Shown: positions 15,924 to 21,677 of the stretch, piece after piece
Position numbering within the stretch: position 1 is the first letter of the stretch
Layout: each line of letters opens with the position of its first letter
Origin: a bacterium
GTDB taxonomy: Bacteria; Bacillota; Clostridia; Oscillospirales; Oscillospiraceae
Direction of reading: 5' to 3'
DNA: 21,677 bases
Assembly (NCBI GenBank): GCA_004560375.1
Contig: SFVC01000037.1
Coordinates: forward strand, 1-21,677
Program-made: the position numbers and the translations under genes
Notes under the pieces: generated by a model
What the model was told of the DNA's origin: nothing
The model's input: the letters and a program-made list of their open reading frames with translations, nothing else
The model's database searches: none

Positions 15924-16850
15924 TCAGATGTGCCGCTCCAGCCAGGCCAGCACGTCGGCGTACACCTCGCCCTTGTTGATCTCGTTGAGCATCTCGTGCC
16001 GCCCGCCGGGGTAGAGCTTCATCGTGAGATCCGCGGTGCCGTGGTCTTGGAAGAAGCCGTACACCGTTTTGACCCCGGCTCCGTTGGAGCCCACCGGATC
16101 CTGATCCCCGGAGAACAGGTAGACCGGCGTGCGGGGATCCATGTTGGACAGCCCCTCCTCGCTGGCGATGTACTGGAGGCCCCCCATCATGTCCCGGAAC
16201 ATCCCGGCGGTGGGTTTGAAGGTGCAGAAGGGATCCCGCAGGTATTTGTCCACCACCGCCTCGTCCCGGCAGATCCAGTCCGCCGTGGTGCGGTTGGGCT
16301 TGAACTGCTTGTTGTAGGCCCCCAGGGACAGCTTGTCGATGAGGCCGCTCACCGCCTCCGGCCCCCGCAGGGCGCACACAGCGTTGGCCACCGCCTTGCC
16401 GGCGGCCACCAGGGCGGGCTTCTCCTGGCCGGTGCCGGACAGGATGCAGCCGTCCACCGTGCCGGGGTACTTGCAGAGGTAGGTGCGGGCCAGGAAGGAG
16501 CCCATGGAGTGGCCCAGCAGGAAGTAGGGCAGGCCGGGGAATTTCTCCCCCATGAGTATGCGGAGCTGCCGCACGTCGGCGGTCACCAGCGTCCAGCCGT
16601 CCTTCTTGCCGAAGTAGCCGTATTTGCTATCGTCCACCGTCTTGCCGTGGCCCAGGTGATCCTCGCCGCAGACGGCGAAGCCGTGCTCCGTGAGGTAGCG
16701 GGCGAAGGCGTCGTACCGCCCCGCGTACTCCGCCACGCCGTGGACGATCTGCACCACCGCCCGGGGCTGGCCCTCCGGGAGCCAGAGGCTGGCGTGGATC
16801 TGGTGGACGCCGTCCTTGGAGGGGAAGGAAAATTCCGTAAAGTCTGCCAT
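15924..16850 (-). CDS. Alpha/beta hydrolase, lysophospholipase/monoacylglycerol lipase type
   Basis: 308 residues. The serine hydrolase family of PldB and monoglyceride lipases (Hydrolase_4) cleaves lysophospholipids or monoglycerides. It shows the oxyanion-side VQIVHGVAEYAGRYD (33-47), nucleophile elbow GHSMGS (S115), acid GDQDPVG (D251) and the catalytic histidine in PGGRHEML (H285), a complete triad. No signal peptide, so probably cytoplasmic. The ATG at 16850 has GGAG about nine bases upstream. A good minus-strand promoter precedes it. Fatty-acid release or detoxification of lipids are both possible roles; the substrate is uncertain. Confidence 0.9.
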   Translation of the reverse strand: MADFTEFSFPSKDGVHQIHASLWLPEGQPRAVVQIVHGVAEYAGRYDAFARYLTEHGFAVCGEDHLGHGKTVDDSKYGYFGKKDGWTLVTADVRQLRILMGEKFPGLPYFLLGHSMGSFLARTYLCKYPGTVDGCILSGTGQEKPALVAAGKAVANAVCALRGPEAVSGLIDKLSLGAYNKQFKPNRTTADWICRDEAVVDKYLRDPFCTFKPTAGMFRDMMGGLQYIASEEGLSNMDPRTPVYLFSGDQDPVGSNGAGVKTVYGFFQDHGTADLTMKLYPGGRHEMLNEINKGEVYADVLAWLERHI

Positions 16851-16889
16851 AACAAATCACTCCGTTCCTGTCAGTTTGTGGTATACTTC

Positions 16890-16918
16890 AGTGTAATAGA
16901 TCCCGGCCCATTTGTCAA
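16890..16918 (-). promoter_or_regulatory. Promoter of the alpha/beta hydrolase gene
   Basis: On the minus strand TTGACA (16918-16913) is followed after 17 bases by TACACT (16895-16890). The -35 is perfect and the -10 matches four of six. I see no equally good promoter for the divergent protease gene in the same gap. Confidence 0.65.
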
Positions 16919-16958
16919 TTTACAAAACCTTTGCCGTGCATAGCACAAGGAGAACGCC

Positions 16959-18860
16959 ATGAAAAAGCATCTGTCCCGCCTGCTGGCCCTGATCCTGGCC
17001 CTGTTCCTGCTGGTCGCCCCCGCCTCCGCCCTCACGGTGGATCAGGCGCTGGAGCTGCTGGAGGAGCTGTATTATTACGACATCCCCGACGAGGCCTATG
17101 AGGCCGAGACGCTGGATGAGCTGATGGCTCTGCTGGAGGATCCCTACACCACCTACATGACCGCCGAGGAGTATGAGGCGTTTTTGAAGCTGCTGGAGGG
17201 GGACTCCAACGTGGTGGGCATCGGCGTGTCCTGCCGGTACACGGAGGAGGGCATCCTGATTCTGGACACCATCTCCGGCGGCAGCGCCCGCCAGGCGGGG
17301 CTGAAGGCCGGGGATCTGATCGTGGAGATTGACGGCCAGTCCTGCGTCCCGGCCAATGAGGAGAACGCCGGCCGCCTCACCGGGGCAGAGGGCACCCAGG
17401 TCACCATCACCGTCCTCCGGGACGGGCAGACCAGCCAGTACACCCTCACCCGCCGCCCGGTGGTGGAGCCCAACCTGGAGCTGAGCATACAGGGCCGGGT
17501 GGGGTACATCGACTGCAACAGCTTCGGTCAGGACACCGGCAGGGAGTTTGCCAAGCTGGTGAAGGACAACGACAGCCAGGTGGACGTCTGGGTGGTGGAT
17601 CTCCGGGGGAACGGCGGAGGGTACACCAACGCGGCGGTGGATCTGCTGGGGGCGCTGATGGGGCCGGGCTACCACCTGTACTTTGAGACGGCGGGGGGCG
17701 CGGTGGAGGCCCAGCCCTCCCTGAATCGGGCGGCCACCGCCAAGCCGGTGATCGTCCTCACCGACGGTTCCAGCGCCAGCGCCTCCGAACTCACCGCGGG
17801 CAGCCTCCGGGACGGGGATCGGGGCCTGCTGGTGGGCGGGCGCACCTACGGCAAGGGCGTGGCCCAGATCGTGGTGGATCAGGAGGCGCTGTCCCAGCTG
17901 CCCGGGTACGAGGACTACTTCCAGGGGGACGGCCTGAAGGTCACCGTCTACCGCTTCTACACGGAGGGGGCCAACAGCCCGGACAGGATCGGCGTGATCC
18001 CCGCCCTGCTGGTGGACGATGAGGACACCGCGGCGGTGGCCCTGGCCCTGTGCGGCAGCCAGAAGGACGCCAGACTGTGCGTCATGGTGGGGGCCACCCC
18101 CTACTACGTGGATCCCAACGCCGGGACGGACACCCTGGCCGCCCTGCTGGCCGCCCTGCCGCCCCAGGCCACCCTGTTCTACTCCGACGGCGGGGACTTT
18201 GAGCAGACAACCGTGGCGGAGGTGGCGGACAAGCTGGGGGTAAGCTACCACAGCCGCTGGTTCACCGACGTGGGGGACAGCCGGTACGCCGCCGCCATCA
18301 ACGCCATGGGCACCTACAAGCTGCTCCAGGGGGACGGCAGGGGGCACTTCAGCCCCAAGGACGGCCTGACCCGGGCGGAGCTGTGCACCATGCTGGCCAA
18401 TGTGCTGAACGTGTCCTACCGGGGGGAGAGCCTGTTTAACGACGTGGATCAGGAGGACTGGTACGGCCCCGCGGTCAACGCCATGGCCTACCTGGGCATT
18501 GTGGAGGGCGTGGGCGGCGGACGGTTCAACCCCGGCGGCGCCCTCACCCAGGAGGAGTTCCACACCATCCTGGGCCGGGTGGCCCGGTTCTTCAACCTCC
18601 AGCTGGACGCCTACGCCGACTGGGTGGAGGAGAAGGAGAGCAACCTGACCCTGGGCCAGCGGGCCGCCCTGAACGGCTACTCGGACTGGGCACGGAACAG
18701 CATGGCGGTGCTGGCCTGGGGGCTGGAGGACGCGCTGGACGGCGCCGGGGATCTGCTGTTCGCGTCGCTGAAAGACCTGTCCCCCAAGGCCCCCATGCTC
18801 CGGGAGGAGGCCGCCGCGGGGATGTACGCGGTGCTGTCCGGCCTGGAGATTTTACCCTGA
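16959..18860 (+). CDS. Secreted S41-family (C-terminal processing) protease with PDZ and SLH domains
   Basis: 633 residues. A signal peptide (MKKHLSRLLALILALFLLVAPASA) is followed by a helical prodomain, a PDZ domain (about 83-165, SGGSARQAGLKAGDLIVEIDG) and the S41 catalytic core. Ser274 in DGSSASASE and Lys299 in TYGKGVAQ are 25 residues apart, as in E. coli Tsp (Ser430/Lys455), with Gln303 in the matching third position, so the enzyme should be active. The C-terminal part (about 432-630) holds two clear S-layer homology repeats (FTDVGDSRYAAAINAM with FSPKDGLTRAEL; FNDVDQEDWYGPAVNAM with FNPGGALTQEEF) and a degenerate third. SLH repeats usually anchor proteins to secondary cell-wall polymers, so this is a wall-attached processing protease. 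An AAGGAG ribosome site precedes the ATG. A stem-loop follows before queH. Confidence 0.93.
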   Translation: MKKHLSRLLALILALFLLVAPASALTVDQALELLEELYYYDIPDEAYEAETLDELMALLEDPYTTYMTAEEYEAFLKLLEGDSNVVGIGVSCRYTEEGILILDTISGGSARQAGLKAGDLIVEIDGQSCVPANEENAGRLTGAEGTQVTITVLRDGQTSQYTLTRRPVVEPNLELSIQGRVGYIDCNSFGQDTGREFAKLVKDNDSQVDVWVVDLRGNGGGYTNAAVDLLGALMGPGYHLYFETAGGAVEAQPSLNRAATAKPVIVLTDGSSASASELTAGSLRDGDRGLLVGGRTYGKGVAQIVVDQEALSQLPGYEDYFQGDGLKVTVYRFYTEGANSPDRIGVIPALLVDDEDTAAVALALCGSQKDARLCVMVGATPYYVDPNAGTDTLAALLAALPPQATLFYSDGGDFEQTTVAEVADKLGVSYHSRWFTDVGDSRYAAAINAMGTYKLLQGDGRGHFSPKDGLTRAELCTMLANVLNVSYRGESLFNDVDQEDWYGPAVNAMAYLGIVEGVGGGRFNPGGALTQEEFHTILGRVARFFNLQLDAYADWVEEKESNLTLGQRAALNGYSDWARNSMAVLAWGLEDALDGAGDLLFASLKDLSPKAPMLREEAAAGMYAVLSGLEILP

Positions 18861-18867
18861 TTGTTCC

Positions 18868-18899
18868 GACAGCCAAGACCGGGATCGGCCTTGGCTGTC
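18868..18899 (+). terminator. Stem-loop between the S41 protease gene and queH
   Basis: GACAGCCAAG (18868-18877) pairs perfectly with CTTGGCTGTC (18890-18899), with an inner CCG/CGG pair around GGAT. No T-run follows, so it may be a weak terminator or an RNA-stability element. Some read-through into queH is likely because queH has no evident promoter of its own. Confidence 0.5.
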
Positions 18900-18923
18900 T
18901 CATTCCACAAAGGAGATGATCCC

Positions 18924-19511
18924 ATGGATCTGCTGCTCCACATCTGCTGCGCCCCCTGCTCCGTGGGCTGTATCAAGCTGCTGCGGGAGGAGGGGGTGGA
19001 GCCCGTGGGCTTCTGGTATAACCCCAATATCCACCCCTTCCAGGAGTACAAGGCCCGCCGGGACACCCTGCGGCAGTACGCCCAGAACATCGGCCTGGAG
19101 CTGCGGGAGGAGGACTTCTACGGCCTGCGGCAGTTCACCGCCGCCGTGGCCCAGGACAGCGACCACCGCTGCGGCTACTGCTACGCCTGCCGGATGGAGC
19201 GCACCGCCCAATATGCCGCCGAGCACGGGTTTTCGAGCTTTACCACCACCCTGCTGGTGTCCCCCTACCAGAACCGGGAGCTGATCTGCGCCACCGGGGC
19301 GCAGATGGGGGAGCGGTACGGGGTGGAGTTCGTCCCCTATGACTTCCGGCCCCGCTTCCAGGAGGGACAGGAGGAGGCCAGGGCGCTGGGCCTTTATATG
19401 CAGAAATACTGCGGCTGCGTGTACAGCGAGGAGGATCGGTTCTCCAACCGCCGGAAGAAGGAGCTGCACAAGCTCCACAAGGCCCAGGGGAGGGAGAATA
19501 CCCAATGTTGA
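18924..19511 (+). CDS. queH: Epoxyqueuosine reductase QueH
   Basis: 195 residues. QueH carries out the last step of queuosine synthesis, reducing epoxyqueuosine in tRNA, and replaces the unrelated cobalamin-dependent QueG. The family cysteines are present: the adjacent pair Cys8-Cys9 in HICCAPCS, and CGYCYAC with Cys83, Cys86 and Cys89, expected to bind an iron-sulphur cluster. YCGCVYSEEDR (Cys163, Cys165) is near the end. The ATG at 18924 follows AAAGGAGATGATCCC, an ideal ribosome site; the open frame extends 21 codons upstream through the stem-loop and is not likely translated. It overlaps the rRNA methyltransferase gene by seven bases, so two RNA-modification genes are coupled. Confidence 0.95.
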   Translation: MDLLLHICCAPCSVGCIKLLREEGVEPVGFWYNPNIHPFQEYKARRDTLRQYAQNIGLELREEDFYGLRQFTAAVAQDSDHRCGYCYACRMERTAQYAAEHGFSSFTTTLLVSPYQNRELICATGAQMGERYGVEFVPYDFRPRFQEGQEEARALGLYMQKYCGCVYSEEDRFSNRRKKELHKLHKAQGRENTQC

Positions 19512-21121
19512 AGGAGGGCAAGCGTTACCCCGCCGTTATCGAGGGCTATGCCAGCGGCGGCGAGGGGGTGGCCCGGATCGACGGCGTGGCGGTGTTCGTC
19601 AAGGGGGCCCTCCGGGGGGAGCGGGGGGACGTGAGGATTGAGCACGTGGGCCGCAGCGCCGCCTGGGGACACATCGAGAAGCTGCTGGAGCCTTCCCCTT
19701 CCCGGGTGGAGCCGGACTGTCCCTATTACGGTCGATGCGGCGGGTGCCAGTTCCGGCATATGACCTACGCCGAGGAGCTGGAGGCCAAGCGGCAGCGGGT
19801 GGAGGACGCCCTGCGGCGCATCGGCGGCGTGGATCTCCCGGTTTCTGTGATACACGGGGCGGAAAATACTTTGCGTTATCGAAATAAGGTGCAGTTCCCC
19901 ATCGGGGAGGGGGCAGTGGGCTACTACCGGGGGGGCACCCATCAGGTGGTGGACATCGCCGACTGCCTGCTCCAGCCGGAGGCGGACACCGCCTGCCGCG
20001 CCGCCTTCCAGGGCTGGATGGAGCGCTTCCGCGTCCCGGCCTATGACGAGCGGACGGGGAAGGGGCTGCTGCGGCACCTGTTCCTGCGTACCAACCGGGC
20101 GGGGGAGGCGCTATGCTGCGTGGTGGCCAACGGGCGGACGCTTCCCCACGAGGAGGAGCTGACGGCGGCCCTGCGGGAGGCCGCGCCCGGGCTGGCGGGG
20201 GTGGTGCTGTCCGTCAATACCCGGAAAACCAACGTGATTCTGGGCGGGGAGTACCGCGCCCTCTGGGGCCGGGACTGGCTGGAGGAGGAGCTGTGCGGGC
20301 ATACGTTCCGGCTGTCGGTGCCCTCCTTCTTCCAGGTGAACCGGGCGCAGACCGAGGTGCTGTACCGCCGGGCGCTGGACTTCGCCGCCCTCACCGGGAC
20401 AGAGACGGTGGTGGAGCTGTACTGCGGCATCGGCGCCATCTCCCTGACCATGGCGGAGAGGGCCGGGCGGGTCATCGGGGTGGAGGTGGTGCCCCAGGCG
20501 GTGGCCGACGCGAAAGAGAACGCCCGCCGGAACGGACTGGCGGACAAGACCCGGTTTGAGTGCGGCGACGCCGGGGAGCTGGCGGCGAAGCTGGAGCGGG
20601 AGGGCGTCCGCCCGGACGTGGTGGTGGTGGATCCGCCCCGGAAGGGGCTGGCCCCCGAAGTGGTGGAGGCCATCGGCTGCATGGGGCCGGAGCGGGTGGT
20701 GTACGTGTCCTGTGACCCAGCCACCCTGGCCCGGGACGTGGGGCGGTTCGGGGCGCTGGGCTACGGGGCGGCGCGGGCGGAGGCGGTGGATCTGTTTCCG
20801 CGGACGGCCCATGTGGAGACGGTTGTTCAGTTGGTTAGAAAAAAGCCGGATACATACATCGACATTACCGTTGATATGGACGAGCTGGATTTAACATCAT
20901 CCGAAGCAAAGGCAACTTATGATGAAATAAAAGATTACATATTCGATAAACATTGTGTAAAAGTATCTTCGCTTTACATTGCTCAGGTAAAGCAAAAGCA
21001 TGGTATTATTGAAAGAGACTGCTACAACAATTCTAAGAAAGATAACCTAAAGCAACCTCAATGCCCGCCGGAAAAAGTAAAGTTGATTGAGGAAGCACTA
21101 CGACATTTTAAGATGATTTAG
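19505..21121 (+). CDS. rlmD: 23S rRNA (uracil-C5) methyltransferase, RlmD/RumA type, with an added C-terminal domain
   Basis: 538 residues. The TrmA/RlmD family makes 5-methyluridine in RNA. It has an N-terminal TRAM domain (1-60), the iron-sulphur cysteines Cys72, Cys78, Cys81 and Cys154, SAM motif I VELYCGIGAISL (303-314), VVVDPPRKGL (373-382), the nucleophile Cys403 in YVSCDPATLARD and the general base Glu438 in PRTAHVETVV. The normal family protein ends near residue 445. Here about 93 more residues follow (DELDLTSSEAKATYDEIK, VSSLYIAQVKQKHG, QPQCPPEKV, EALRHFKMI). From memory, I believe similar tails occur on clostridial homologues. The DNA changes abruptly from GC-rich to AT-rich at about 20838, exactly at the tail, with AAA, ATA and AGA codons rare upstream. 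The start overlaps queH by seven bases. In Firmicutes this family can methylate U747, U1939 or both, so the site is not fixed. Confidence 0.9.
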   Translation: MLKEGKRYPAVIEGYASGGEGVARIDGVAVFVKGALRGERGDVRIEHVGRSAAWGHIEKLLEPSPSRVEPDCPYYGRCGGCQFRHMTYAEELEAKRQRVEDALRRIGGVDLPVSVIHGAENTLRYRNKVQFPIGEGAVGYYRGGTHQVVDIADCLLQPEADTACRAAFQGWMERFRVPAYDERTGKGLLRHLFLRTNRAGEALCCVVANGRTLPHEEELTAALREAAPGLAGVVLSVNTRKTNVILGGEYRALWGRDWLEEELCGHTFRLSVPSFFQVNRAQTEVLYRRALDFAALTGTETVVELYCGIGAISLTMAERAGRVIGVEVVPQAVADAKENARRNGLADKTRFECGDAGELAAKLEREGVRPDVVVVDPPRKGLAPEVVEAIGCMGPERVVYVSCDPATLARDVGRFGALGYGAARAEAVDLFPRTAHVETVVQLVRKKPDTYIDITVDMDELDLTSSEAKATYDEIKDYIFDKHCVKVSSLYIAQVKQKHGIIERDCYNNSKKDNLKQPQCPPEKVKLIEEALRHFKMI

Positions 21122-21677
21122 TTTTAATTTCAGCGGAAAAGGATTAAAGATTAAGGGGATGAATTTATGCAACCTTATAAAGCGTGGTTGTTTTCAGATA
21201 TCATTGAAAAAAACAAAAGAGTTTTTAAAGTTCCTGTTTATCAACGTAATTATGATTGGAACAATATTCAGTGTGAAAAACTTTATCAGGATATAATAGT
21301 CGCAAATGAACGTGATCATAAACATTTTACCGGGACTATTGTGTATATAGTAGGACTTGATGGTAGTACATTAAATGAGGTTTTAATTATAGACGGACAA
21401 CAGCGTCTTACTACTATGTATATTCTTTTAAAAGCTCTTTACGATACAGCAAAAGGTGTATCGGTTAGGATAGAAGCTGAAATAGAAGAAGTTATGTTCA
21501 ACAGAAATTGTGACGAAAAATATAAACTAAAGCTAAAGCCGGTAAAATCAGATAATGAACAGTTGTTGCTTTTAATTAAAGATAAAACGGATGAAATGGA
21601 TAGAAATTCTCACATATATAAAAATTATGAGTTTTTTAAGGTGAAAATTCAAGAATCATTAGACGAAGGCCTCGAAT
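20838..21677. other. AT-rich segment, probable edge of acquired DNA
   Basis: Base composition falls sharply at about 20838 and stays AT-rich to the end of the window, in contrast to the strongly GC-rich 20.8 kb before it. The segment covers the C-terminal domain of the rRNA methyltransferase and the DUF262 gene. No integrase, tRNA or obvious attachment site is visible inside the window. Confidence 0.75.
21167..21677 (+). CDS. DUF262 (GmrS-like) protein, 5' part only
   Basis: An open frame of 170 codons continues past the window end. The DUF262 hallmarks are clear: FKVPVYQRNYDW (20-31) and LIIDGQQRLTTMYIL (73-87). DUF262 is a ParB/sulfiredoxin-like nucleotide-dependent module. In GmrSD type IV restriction enzymes it is joined to a DUF1524 HNH nuclease domain and attacks phage DNA with modified cytosines, so a defence role is plausible, but the nuclease half is not in view. 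The ATG at 21167 has AAGGGG about eight bases upstream. Composition is strongly AT-rich, unlike the core genes. The 45 bases after the methyltransferase stop hold only this ribosome site. Confidence 0.88.
   Translation, partial: MQPYKAWLFSDIIEKNKRVFKVPVYQRNYDWNNIQCEKLYQDIIVANERDHKHFTGTIVYIVGLDGSTLNEVLIIDGQQRLTTMYILLKALYDTAKGVSVRIEAEIEEVMFNRNCDEKYKLKLKPVKSDNEQLLLLIKDKTDEMDRNSHIYKNYEFFKVKIQESLDEGLE

Noticed and set aside
20830..21121. A frameshift or gene fusion error creating the rlmD tail
   Set aside because: The frame is open throughout and the tail has a coherent, conserved-looking protein sequence, so simple read-through of non-coding DNA is unlikely. Misassembly remains to be tested.

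Overview
The window is about 21.7 kb of mostly GC-rich DNA. It suggests a Gram-positive gut clostridium of the Oscillospiraceae type (Flavonifractor or Pseudoflavonifractor-like). The support is a Firmicutes-type hrcA-grpE-dnaK-dnaJ order, CIRCE operators, strong AGGAGG-type ribosome sites, QueH in place of QueG, an SLH-domain surface protein, and strongly G/C-ending codons. The genus is inference.

Layout. Positions 1-196 hold an array of inverted repeats and no gene. A protein O-mannosyltransferase-like membrane enzyme (197-2530, minus) diverges from the class I heat-shock operon hrcA-grpE-dnaK-dnaJ (2828-7608, plus), which has a perfect CIRCE site. A minus-strand group follows: nfeD-like, SPFH/band-7 and a small DUF4177-type protein (9565 down to 7654). 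A 140-bp run of six back-to-back perfect inverted repeats lies between nfeD and the SPFH gene. From 9816 the plus strand carries a THUMP-type RNA methyltransferase and a diacylglycerol-kinase-family lipid kinase. Next are a terminator, a promoter, a second CIRCE and groES-groEL (12160-14296). Further on come a 3-methyladenine DNA glycosylase (minus), an EamA transporter (plus), a serine alpha/beta hydrolase (minus), a secreted S41 protease with SLH repeats (plus), queH, and an RlmD-type 23S rRNA uracil methyltransferase (plus).

From about 20838 the base composition drops sharply to AT-rich. The change falls inside the rlmD reading frame, which gains an extra C-terminal domain of about 90 residues. 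A DUF262 (GmrS-like) gene in the same AT-rich composition follows and runs off the end. This looks like the edge of an acquired island, possibly defence-related.

How the genes work together. HrcA should repress both chaperone operons through the two CIRCE sites, and GroEL is normally needed for HrcA activity, so the two heat-shock units form one feedback circuit within 12 kb. The most unusual structure is between groES and groEL. The last 58 bp of groES are repeated downstream (56/58 identical, both differences synonymous), and between the copies sits a 148-bp block of four stable hairpins. A related hairpin plus the identical 10-mer CGCCGGAGGC occurs in the array at the left end, so a family of non-coding structured repeats appears to have spread through intergenic DNA here.
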